DNA of 64,000 nt, from positions 2,976,001 through 3,040,000 of the forward strand of contig NZ_JAHBOH010000001.1 of NCBI RefSeq assembly GCF_018531375.1. The letters run 5' to 3'. The notes under the pieces are model-generated. The model had not been told where the DNA came from, made no database searches, and worked only from the letters and a program-made list of their open reading frames with translations. Both the position numbers and the translations under genes were made by a program. This document shows, piece after piece, positions 32,657-40,574 of this stretch (the stretch's first letter is position 1; every line of letters starts with the position of its first letter). This stretch comes from Cellulomonas fulva. Lineage in GTDB: Bacteria; Actinomycetota; Actinomycetes; Actinomycetales; Cellulomonadaceae.

Positions 32657-34048
32657 TCACGCTGCTCGACCAGCCCGGAGGGCGCGTCCTCCCGCGAGCG
32701 CCGCGAGCCCGCCCAGGACCGCCGCGACGGGCACGACGAGGAAGGCCGTGTGCATGCCGAGCGAGTCCGCGAGCGCCCCGAGCAGGAACGGCGCGACGCC
32801 GATGGCGAGGCCGCCCGCGAGCGTCGCCCGCGACTGCGCGACGTCCTGGGCCTCCGGCGCGGTGGCCAGGAGCAACGAGATCGACAGGGGGTACTGGGCC
32901 CCGTACCCGATCCCGGCGACGACGAGCCCCACGACCGCGACCGCCGGGTCGGTCGCGGTCCACAGGACGGCCCAGCCGACGACCGCGACCGCGAACGACG
33001 CGGCGAGGAGCAGCTCCGGCCGCACGCGCAGGGAAAGCGGGCCGACGACGAACCGGATGCCCGACATGCCGATCAGGAGGCCGGCGGTGGTGGCCGTCGC
33101 GATACCCGCGCCGGCGCCGGTCTGCTCCCGCACCAGGTCGGTGGACCAGTAGGTCGTGGCGTTCTCGAGCGCGAGTGCCGCGACCACGGCGACCAGGAAG
33201 CACCAGCCGGGCAGCGTCGTGCGGTGGCGGGCGGTCCGCGCGTCGGGCTCGTCGTGCGGCGCCGGGTCGACGACCGCGACCGCGAGCGCCTCGATCGACC
33301 CGACCACGGGCTCGACGACGGGCTCGACGACCGGCTCGACAGCAGACAGCCGGTCGTCGGGCTCGTCGGCGGGCAGCGCCGCGGGGCGGGGGCCGACCAC
33401 GGGACCGGCGTCGTCCACGGGACCGGAGTCGCCTGTGGGACCCGGGGCGTCCGCGGGACCCGAGGCCTCCGCGGGCGCGCCGGTGGGCGGGGACATCGCC
33501 CCGCCGACCGGGCTGCGCGCCGTCAGCCACGCGGTCAGCACGACGAGCACGATCGTCACGGCCACCGCGGGGCGCCACCCCCAGCCGACCGCCACGCACG
33601 CGCCCACGGCGAGCGGCCCGACGAGCCCGACGCTCGACCCGACGCCGTTCGCCTCGGTCACGGCCGCGGACGCGGCGGGTCCGTGGTGCAGCGCGAGCCC
33701 GGGCTGGGCGCTGCTGATCGCAATGTTGCCGCCGAACGCGAGCACCAGCATGGCCGTCAGGCTCACGACGAGCGTCGGCGCCAGCACGAGCGCGGCGGTG
33801 CCGACCGCCACGAGGGCCAACGCGACGAGCAGAGCGGGTCGGCGGCCGCGGGCGGCGACGAGCCGCGGCGTGACACCGCTCGCCGCGACGGCGCCCGCCG
33901 CCATCGCCGTCCCGTGCAGGCCGGCCTGCGCCGAGGAGATCCCGAGCTCCTCGGCGAGCAGGGGGACGCTCGGGTTGAAGCTGTAGAGGAACCAGCCCCA
34001 GACCACGAAGCACCCGTAGAAGGTCCAGGTCAGCCGGTCGCGCCGCAC
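32657..34048 (-). CDS. MFS transporter
   Basis: A protein of 463 residues with two sets of six membrane segments (first YGCFVVWGWFLYSFNPSVPLL; last FLVVPVAAVLGGLAALAGG). They are split by an unusually long cytoplasmic loop of about 100 residues rich in Pro/Gly/Glu, with VEPVVEPVVEPVVG repeats. The first half carries ARGRRPALLVALAL, the conserved loop 2-3 motif region. The family pattern (ISSAQAGLHGTAMAAGAVAAS, ITEAN-like VTEANGVGSSVGLVGPL) suggests a drug/metabolite exporter or sugar permease, undetermined. GTG 34048 is chosen because similarity starts there. It precedes the GH10 gene on the same strand, but a tandem repeat and a separate promoter region lie between. Confidence 0.87.
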   Translation of the reverse strand: MRRDRLTWTFYGCFVVWGWFLYSFNPSVPLLAEELGISSAQAGLHGTAMAAGAVAASGVTPRLVAARGRRPALLVALALVAVGTAALVLAPTLVVSLTAMLVLAFGGNIAISSAQPGLALHHGPAASAAVTEANGVGSSVGLVGPLAVGACVAVGWGWRPAVAVTIVLVVLTAWLTARSPVGGAMSPPTGAPAEASGPADAPGPTGDSGPVDDAGPVVGPRPAALPADEPDDRLSAVEPVVEPVVEPVVGSIEALAVAVVDPAPHDEPDARTARHRTTLPGWCFLVAVVAALALENATTYWSTDLVREQTGAGAGIATATTAGLLIGMSGIRFVVGPLSLRVRPELLLAASFAVAVVGWAVLWTATDPAVAVVGLVVAGIGYGAQYPLSISLLLATAPEAQDVAQSRATLAGGLAIGVAPFLLGALADSLGMHTAFLVVPVAAVLGGLAALAGGRALRAGRAA

Positions 34049-34176
34049 CCGGCGAGGATACGTGCCGCCGGACGCCGGCCGGACCGTCCGAGGTCCCGGA
34101 CGGCGCCGGCCCGGACGACCGCCCGGACAGCGGTCCGGACGCCGACCACCGCGCCGACGCCGGCGTCGGCCGGGCG

Positions 34177-37080
34177 TCAGCCGGGCCGCGCCGCGCGGAG
34201 CGTGGCGACCAGCGCCCCGAGCTCCTCGGCGTACTGCGGGGTGCGCGGGTAGCCGCTGTGCGACGCCACGGTCAGGAGGTACGCCTCGGGGTCGACCTCG
34301 GTGGCCGGCGTGTCGATGACGCCCCCGCGGTACCCGTCGACCGGGAAACCGATGAAGTCCGTGCGCCGCCACAGGCTCCGCCACCGGGTGCTCGTCGTGG
34401 TGCTCGCCGTGGTGCTCGCCGTGGTGCTCGTCGTGGTCCGGTCTCCGGCCGCACCGTCCGCCGGTCCGGTCAACGACTCCACGAGCGTGGTCCCGAGCCG
34501 GTCGGGCGCGGCGGGGACCGCCCGGTCCCAGGGGTCGACCGCCCACAGGCGCGGCCCGCGGATTGGCCTCGTGCCGAGGGCGACCGGACCGAGCAGCTCG
34601 GGGAAGAAGCGTCCGAAGTACGAGCGCAGCTGCGTGCCGTAGGTCAGCAGCGCGACGCGGTGGTCGTGCGGGCCCGTGGTGCCGTCCCACCGCGCCAGCA
34701 GCGCCGCGACGGCCACCGCGCCGCCCAGGCTGTGCGCGGACAGCACGACGCGGCGCCGCTCGCGCTGCGCGGGGCCGCCGGGCAGCGGGGTGCCGTAGTC
34801 ACCGAGCCACGCGTCGACGCGCGCCCGCAGCTCGGGGACCACGCGCTCGGCGTAGCAGGGCGGGGCGAACGGGTGGGCCGCGCGCGGCAGGAAGCACATG
34901 AGGTCCCACAGCAGCCCCCAGGGCCGGGCGAGCGACCGCTTGGAGCCGGCGAGCACCACGCTGACGACGACGAGCCCGAGCACCGTGACCACCGCGCGGT
35001 CCGCCCACTGCACGCCGATCCGCCACACCTCCCCGGCCGGTCCGCCGAACGTCTGCCGGGGGTCGGGCAGCACCAGGGCGGCGACGAGCGCGCCGAACGA
35101 GAGGGCCGCGAGCAGCCCGACGACGGGCTCCGCCCGGTGCGCGACGGCGGCGTGCCGGCGTCCGCGCTGGACCGCCGCCTCCTGCGCGTCCCGCGGCGCG
35201 GGCGGCGGCGGGTCACCGGGCAGCACCGGCGGCGTGCGACGCCGGGTCGCCGCCATCCGCGCCAGGAGCACCAGGACCGCGGCGCCCAGCAGCAGCAGCA
35301 CCGCGACGCTCGCGACCGCGAACTGCAGGTACCCGGCCGGCGTCGCGAGCTCGGCCGCCTGCGGCACGTGGACGGTCACCGCGTCGCGCAACGGGTCCGC
35401 CGCGCTCGCCTCGTCGAGCACGTCGGTCACGGCCGCGGGCGTCCGGACGTTCTCGGCCGCGCCGGGCGCCTCGAGCCAGGCCACGGCGCCGAGCACCGCG
35501 GCCGCGCTCAGCACCATCGCCGTGCCGCCCGCGAGGCACAGCAGCACGGCCGGGCCGCGGCCGCCCCACCCCTCACGCCGCCGGCCGTCGCGCGTGCGGC
35601 TCGCGACGGCGACCAGCACGACGAGCGCGGCGAGCGCCGCACCCGCCACCGCGCGAGCGGCCACGGCCGCGTCCGCCCAGACCACCGCGACCAGGGCGGC
35701 CGCCAGCGTCGTCACGACCAGCGGCGCCCAGAGCCGGGCGGCCACCCGGGCGCGGACACCGACCGCGACGACCGCGAGCAGCACCATGACCGCGACCAGG
35801 ATGCGCGGCAGCGCCACCAGGCCGAGGAACGGCTCCGGACCGACCGCGCCGAGCGGGCGGTCCCCGGACCGCGCGACCGCGACGAGGGCGCAGACGAGCA
35901 CGACGAGGGACCCGACGAGCAGCGCGACGTCCGGTCCGCGCGTGGCGTGCGCGTCCGGGAGGACGCCCGGCGCGCCGTGTGGCAGCGGGTCGACGCGCAG
36001 CCGCGCGACGCGCCACGCCGCGAGGAGCAGCAGGACCGTGCTCGCCCCGACGAGCAGGGCCCACCCGCCCTTGCCGCTCCCCCACGTACCCGGGTCGAGG
36101 CAGCCCCGGTCCGCGAAGCCCGTGGCTCGCGCGCACGCCGGGACGTCACGGTAGAGGAAGTGCCACGCCAGGAGGCCGGCGAGCAGCGCGTACGCCGCGG
36201 CGAGGTGCTGGCACCACTGCGCGGCCGACCGCCGGGCGTGCGTCCAGAAGCCGGGCCGCGCCAGCGCCGGCCAGACGTCGGTCCCGCGGGCGGCGGCGTC
36301 GGCGAGACCGCGCGCCTTGGCGGCCGACATCCGCCGCTCGTACCGCAGCCGTCCGGTCGAGCCGACGGCCGCGAGCACCAGCACCGCTACGGCCACCACG
36401 GCCGCGAGCGCCGCGGTCCGTCCCCCGACCCCCCAGCGCGCGGCCGCGTCCGCCCAGCCGGGCAGCGCCGAGCACGTCAGGACGTAGTCGACCGTGCCGC
36501 CTCCGGGCAGGGGGACCTGCTCCCGCGGCCCGTAGCACTGCGTGCCGACCACGCCGAGCAGCACGGTGGCCACGGACGCGACCCACAGCAGCGTCAGGGT
36601 GAGCCCGAACAGGCGCACCAGCCCGCCCGCCGCGGACGACCGGCGGCCCGCGGGCTCGTCGGCGTCCCGCGCCCAGTAGGCGACGTTGACCAGGCCGAAC
36701 GGGATGATCAGCACCCACAGCGCGCGGACCAGGCCGGCGATCGTCCCGCTCACCCGGCCGAGACCGGGCACCGTCGAGAAGCGGGCCATCGCACCCCAGG
36801 AGTACGCCTCCCGACGCACTCCCGCCGGGGCTGACCGGCAGTCCCCCGGTGGTCGGGCCGCGGCCGCGGCGGCGGGCGTCGGGGCCCAGAAGCTGCCCAG
36901 GTCGTCGCCGTCCACCTGCTCCACCTCACCCGGGAGGAGGTCGAGCATCTGCGCCGGCGGGGTGTTGGCGACGCCGTGCACGCGCAGCTCGAGGACGTCG
37001 GGACCGAGCGTCTCCCCGGCGCGCTCGTCGTCATGGGTACGGCACGCGGGACCCCCGCGCCGGCCACGGATCGCTCGCAC
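34177..37080 (-). CDS. Large membrane protein with C-terminal lipase-like alpha/beta-hydrolase domain
   Basis: A protein of about 967 residues that I cannot name. The N-terminal region contains LELRVHGVANTPPAQMLDLLPGEVEQV, a start typical of a conserved actinobacterial group. At least eight hydrophobic segments span the middle (for example LVRALWVLIIPFGLVNVAYW, AALAAVVAVAVLVLAAVG, ILVAVMVLLAVVAVGVRA). A cytosolic-looking end has VVLSAHSLGGAVAVAALL, a GxSxG-like nucleophile elbow (about residue 780), and YGTQLRSYFGRFFPELLG. A Thr/Ser repeat encoded by 15-nt units (34385-34440) precedes the last 60 residues. The start is uncertain: GTG 37080 is used, GTG 36981 is also in frame, and the nearby ATG at 37034 is out of frame. 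It follows the LPMO beyond a strong terminator. Confidence 0.7.
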   Translation of the reverse strand: MRAIRGRRGGPACRTHDDERAGETLGPDVLELRVHGVANTPPAQMLDLLPGEVEQVDGDDLGSFWAPTPAAAAAARPPGDCRSAPAGVRREAYSWGAMARFSTVPGLGRVSGTIAGLVRALWVLIIPFGLVNVAYWARDADEPAGRRSSAAGGLVRLFGLTLTLLWVASVATVLLGVVGTQCYGPREQVPLPGGGTVDYVLTCSALPGWADAAARWGVGGRTAALAAVVAVAVLVLAAVGSTGRLRYERRMSAAKARGLADAAARGTDVWPALARPGFWTHARRSAAQWCQHLAAAYALLAGLLAWHFLYRDVPACARATGFADRGCLDPGTWGSGKGGWALLVGASTVLLLLAAWRVARLRVDPLPHGAPGVLPDAHATRGPDVALLVGSLVVLVCALVAVARSGDRPLGAVGPEPFLGLVALPRILVAVMVLLAVVAVGVRARVAARLWAPLVVTTLAAALVAVVWADAAVAARAVAGAALAALVVLVAVASRTRDGRRREGWGGRGPAVLLCLAGGTAMVLSAAAVLGAVAWLEAPGAAENVRTPAAVTDVLDEASAADPLRDAVTVHVPQAAELATPAGYLQFAVASVAVLLLLGAAVLVLLARMAATRRRTPPVLPGDPPPPAPRDAQEAAVQRGRRHAAVAHRAEPVVGLLAALSFGALVAALVLPDPRQTFGGPAGEVWRIGVQWADRAVVTVLGLVVVSVVLAGSKRSLARPWGLLWDLMCFLPRAAHPFAPPCYAERVVPELRARVDAWLGDYGTPLPGGPAQRERRRVVLSAHSLGGAVAVAALLARWDGTTGPHDHRVALLTYGTQLRSYFGRFFPELLGPVALGTRPIRGPRLWAVDPWDRAVPAAPDRLGTTLVESLTGPADGAAGDRTTTSTTASTTASTTTSTRWRSLWRRTDFIGFPVDGYRGGVIDTPATEVDPEAYLLTVASHSGYPRTPQYAEELGALVATLRAARPG

Positions 37081-37245
37081 CGCACACCCCCGTCGTGCGT
37101 CCGCCGGCCCCGTCGACCGCCGTCGGGGCGAACCTATCGACGCCGCACCCCCGTGCGCCATCTCCCGGTGGCGCCGGCACCCTCGCCGTCCGAGCGGCAC
37201 CGCGGCCCGGCTCGCTCCCGCGGTCCGGCACCGCGGCGGGGCGCA

Positions 37246-37281
37246 CGACGAGCGGGAGCACGCTGGTGCTCCCGCTCGTCG
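37246..37281. terminator. 16-bp perfect hairpin after the LPMO gene
   Basis: Arms 37246-37261 and 37266-37281 pair perfectly around a GCTG loop, 42 bases past the LPMO stop on the minus strand. It isolates the LPMO gene from the membrane protein gene. Confidence 0.85.
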
Positions 37282-37322
37282 TCGCGGCCGACGGGCCGCG
37301 CGCAGACCCGTCCGGCGCGGCG

Positions 37323-38441
37323 TCAGGCCGCGCTGCAGGTCGCCGTCAACGCCCCTGGGGAACCGGTGCCGATGAAGCCGGCCGTCGCGGTCGCGCCGGC
37401 CGCGAGCGAGCCGTTCCACGCCGCCGAGCTGATGGTGCTCGTCCCGGACAACGTGCCGTTCCACGCCTGGCTGATCGACGCTCCCGCGACCTGCACCTTC
37501 CAGCCCGTGAGCGGCGCGGAGCCGGCCTTCACGGCGACGTCGGCGATGAACCCGCCCGGCCACGTGCTGTTGACCTTGACCGTCGCCGTGCAGGCACCGG
37601 GCGGGCCTGTCGTCGGCTCCTGCGTCGGCTCGGTCGTCGGCTCCGTCGTCGGCTCGGTCGTCGGCTCCTGCGTCGGCTCGATGGTCGGCTCGATGGTCGG
37701 CTCGGTCGTCGGCTCCGTCGTCGGCTCCGTCGTCGGCTCGGTGCCGTCGCCGCCGATGTTCACGTCGGAGCACAGGTAGTAGGACTGGTCGGAGTGGCTC
37801 GCCTTCCACAGCGTGAAGACCACGGCGCGGCCGCTGCGCCCGGGCAGGTCGACGTCCGTCTCGTACAGACCCGTCGTCGGGTAGCTGCCGGTCGTCTTCA
37901 CCAGGTCGAGGTCGTCCCAGCCGAGGGCCTCGGTGGTCGGGTCGAAGCCGGGCTTGCTGACGTAGACGCGCAGGAAGTCGGCGCCGTGCTTCGCCCCGTC
38001 CGTGAGCGTGAGCGTGAAGCTGTTCGGCACGTCGGTCATGGTCCACGCGCCCGGGGTGTCGAGCGACCGGTACCGGCCGTTCTCGGTGAGCCCCCCGCTG
38101 CAGAGCTGCCCGTTCGGGACCACCTCCTCGTAGCGTCCGCCCACCCCGTCGCGCAGCAGCCCGTTCCAGTTCCACATCGCGTTGGGGTTGTCCTGGAACG
38201 CCTGCCAGCACATCGGGTCGAGCGTGGCCATCTCCGGGTTGAGGTGGTCGTCGCCCCAGCGCTCCCAGCAGCCGTAGGAGCGGGTCTCGGGGTAGGTCAC
38301 CGTCCCGTGCGCGCTGGCCCCGGGCGCGACGAGCGTCGCGGCGCCGAGGACGGTCGCGGCGGCCAGCGGGAGCGCGACGGCCGCGCGGCGCAGGCGCCCT
38401 CGCACGCCGCGCTGCTCGTCCGGTCGGTCGGAAGGTCGCAT
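37323..38441 (-). CDS. Secreted AA10 lytic polysaccharide monooxygenase with CBM2
   Basis: A protein of 372 residues. The signal peptide (residues 1-44, ending GASA) exposes His45, which with His152 in DGAKHGADFLRVYVSK forms the copper histidine brace. The AA10 domain runs to about residue 230 and includes SYYLCSDVNIGG near its end. A linker of TEPT/IEPT/QEPT repeats (12-nt units, bases 37613-37745) leads to a C-terminal CBM2 (ACTATVKVNSTWPGGFIADVAVKAG, GWKVQVAGASISQAWNGTLSG, AWNGSLAAGATATAGFIG). It oxidatively cleaves crystalline cellulose or chitin outside the cell; the CBM2 favours cellulose. AGGAGG lies 5 bases before the ATG, and a hairpin terminator follows. Confidence 0.95.
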   Translation of the reverse strand: MRPSDRPDEQRGVRGRLRRAAVALPLAAATVLGAATLVAPGASAHGTVTYPETRSYGCWERWGDDHLNPEMATLDPMCWQAFQDNPNAMWNWNGLLRDGVGGRYEEVVPNGQLCSGGLTENGRYRSLDTPGAWTMTDVPNSFTLTLTDGAKHGADFLRVYVSKPGFDPTTEALGWDDLDLVKTTGSYPTTGLYETDVDLPGRSGRAVVFTLWKASHSDQSYYLCSDVNIGGDGTEPTTEPTTEPTTEPTIEPTIEPTQEPTTEPTTEPTTEPTQEPTTGPPGACTATVKVNSTWPGGFIADVAVKAGSAPLTGWKVQVAGASISQAWNGTLSGTSTISSAAWNGSLAAGATATAGFIGTGSPGALTATCSAA

Positions 38442-38503
38442 GGTTCCTCCTGGAGTCGAGCGCCTGCGCACCTGCCCCGCCACGCTGCGGGACGTGCAGA
38501 CGC

Positions 38504-38576
38504 GGTCCGACCACCGTCGGAGCCGATCGGGTTGCGGGACAACCCCCGAAACGGTTCAGGGCACGGTGGTCGGACC
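38504..38576. repeat. 14-bp inverted repeat pair, 45 bases apart
   Basis: GGTCCGACCACCGT (38504-38517) and its exact complement (38563-38576) flank 45 bases in the gap between the ABC exporter operon and the LPMO gene. This may be the base of a long terminator stem-loop for the exporter operon, or two distal sites for a regulator of the LPMO. Confidence 0.6.
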
Positions 38577-38597
38577 TGCGGCCGGGAGCGACCAGGC

Positions 38598-40574
38598 TCA
38601 GACGTCCTCGGTGGCCGCCGCCGCGAACTGGCTCTGGTACAGGCGCGCGTACGCGCCGTCCGCGGCGAGCAGCTCGTCGTGCGTCCCCTGCTCCACGATG
38701 GAGCCGTGCTCCATCACCAGGATGGAGCTGGCGTCGCGGATGGTGGACAGGCGGTGCGCGATGACGAAGGACGTGCGCCCGACGCGCAGGGCGTTCATCG
38801 CCTTCTGCACCAGCAGCTCCGTGCGGGTGTCCACCGAGGAGGTGGCCTCGTCGAGGATGAGGATGGTCGGGTCCGCGAGGAACGCGCGAGCGATCGTCAG
38901 CAGCTGCTTCTCGCCCGCGGAGACCCCCGAGCCCTCGTCGTCGATGACGGTCGCGTAGCCGTCCGGGAGGGTGCGGACGAACCGGTCGACGTACGTCGCC
39001 TCCGCCGCCGCGACCACCTGCTCGTGCGTGGCCCCGTCGACGCCGTAGGCGATGTTCTCCTCGATCGTGCCGCCGATCAGCCAGGTGTCCTGCAGCACCA
39101 TGCCCATGCGGCTGCGCAGGTCGTCCCGCGTGAGCCGGCGTACGTCGACGCCGTCGAGCGTGATGCGCCCGCCGTCGACCTCGTAGAACCGCATGAGCAG
39201 GTTGACCAGCGTCGTCTTGCCCGCGCCCGTGGGCCCGACGATCGCGATCGTCTCCCCCGGGTGCGCGGTCAGCGACAGGTCCTCGATCAGCGGCTCGTCG
39301 GGCGCGTAGGAGAACGCGACGTGCTCGAACGCGACCCGGCCGCGCACCGGCAGCGCCAGCCGCTCGGCGGGCTGCGGGTCCGGCTCCTGCTCCGGTGCGT
39401 CGAGCAGCTCGAAGACCCGCTCGACGGACGCGACACCCGACTGCAGCAGGTTCGCCATGCTGGCGATCTGCGTGATCGGCTGGGTGAACTGGCGGCTGTA
39501 CTGGATGAACGCCTGCACGTCACCGAGGCTCATGGTGCCCGACGCCACGCGCAGACCGCCGACCACCGCGACGATGACGTAGTTGAGGTTCGACAGGAAG
39601 CCCAGCGACGGCTGGATGGTGCCGGAGATGAACTGCGCCCGGTAGCTCGCGTCGTAGAGCTGCTCGTTGCGCTCGTCGAACACCTGCTGGGCCTGCGCCT
39701 GGCGGCCGAAGACCGTCACGAGCGTGTGCCCGGTGAACATCTCCTCGATGTGGGCGTTCAGGCTCCCCGTGTGCGCCCACTGGTCGATGAACCGCGGCTT
39801 GGACCGCTTGGCGATCAGCGCGGCGACGAGCATCGACAGCGGCACCGTGACGAGCGCGACGAACGCGAGCAGCGGCGAGATCCAGAACATCATCGCGAGG
39901 ACGCCGACCACGGTCAGCACCGAGGTGATGACCTGGCTGAGCGTCTGCTGCAGCGTCTGGGCCACGTTGTCGATGTCGTTCGTCACGCGGGACAGCAGCT
40001 CGCCGCGCGCCTGCTTGTCGAGGTAGCTCAGCGGCACCCGGTGCAGCTTGGCCTCGACGTCGGCGCGCAGCCGCAGCACCGAGCGCTGCACCACCCCTGC
40101 CGTCATCCGGCCCTGTGCCCACCCGAACAGGAACGAGCCCACGTACACCAGCACGACGACGAGCAGGATCTGGCCCAGCCGGTCGAAGTCGACCCCCGCC
40201 CCGGGGACCACGTCCATGCCCGAGAGCATGTCCGCCCACTGGTCCTGGCCGTCCGCGCGCAGGGCGGCCTCGGCCTGCTCCTGGGTCGTGACGCCCGGGA
40301 TCTGGCCGACCACCTTGCCGACGATGCCCTCGAACAGCACGTTCGTGGCGTTGCCCAGCAGCTTCGGGCCGACGACCGCCAGCACCACGGACGCGACGCC
40401 GAGCACGACGATCACGATCATCCGGACCCGCTCGGGCCGCAGCTCGCGGAGGAACCGGGCCCCGGAGGCCCGGAAGTTCGACGACTTCTCCCCCGGCATG
40501 CCCATGGAGCCCATCGGGCCGCCGTGGGGCCGGCCGGCCGGCGGCCGAGCCGGTGCGGTGCGCTCGGCGCTCAT
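38598..40574 (-). CDS. ABC exporter subunit B (membrane + ATPase, catalytic site complete)
   Basis: A protein of 658 residues with a type IV exporter membrane domain of six segments (about residues 50-390; an extended periplasmic-type insertion follows the first segment) and a C-terminal ATPase. Walker A is GPTGAGKTT, Walker B is LILDEATSSVD with the catalytic Glu, and the H-loop is IAHRLSTI. The signature reads VSAGEKQLL instead of LSGGQ. The N-terminus is Met/Gly/Pro-rich (PHGGPMGSMGMPGEKSS). Together with subunit A it makes an asymmetric heterodimeric multidrug-type exporter. The start overlaps the subunit A stop (ATGA). Confidence 0.93.
   Translation of the reverse strand: MSAERTAPARPPAGRPHGGPMGSMGMPGEKSSNFRASGARFLRELRPERVRMIVIVVLGVASVVLAVVGPKLLGNATNVLFEGIVGKVVGQIPGVTTQEQAEAALRADGQDQWADMLSGMDVVPGAGVDFDRLGQILLVVVLVYVGSFLFGWAQGRMTAGVVQRSVLRLRADVEAKLHRVPLSYLDKQARGELLSRVTNDIDNVAQTLQQTLSQVITSVLTVVGVLAMMFWISPLLAFVALVTVPLSMLVAALIAKRSKPRFIDQWAHTGSLNAHIEEMFTGHTLVTVFGRQAQAQQVFDERNEQLYDASYRAQFISGTIQPSLGFLSNLNYVIVAVVGGLRVASGTMSLGDVQAFIQYSRQFTQPITQIASMANLLQSGVASVERVFELLDAPEQEPDPQPAERLALPVRGRVAFEHVAFSYAPDEPLIEDLSLTAHPGETIAIVGPTGAGKTTLVNLLMRFYEVDGGRITLDGVDVRRLTRDDLRSRMGMVLQDTWLIGGTIEENIAYGVDGATHEQVVAAAEATYVDRFVRTLPDGYATVIDDEGSGVSAGEKQLLTIARAFLADPTILILDEATSSVDTRTELLVQKAMNALRVGRTSFVIAHRLSTIRDASSILVMEHGSIVEQGTHDELLAADGAYARLYQSQFAAAATEDV

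Noticed and set aside
37034-37034. ATG as start of the large membrane protein
   Set aside because: It is out of frame with the conserved RVHGVANTPP region; using it would require a frameshift that cannot be shown from one sequence.
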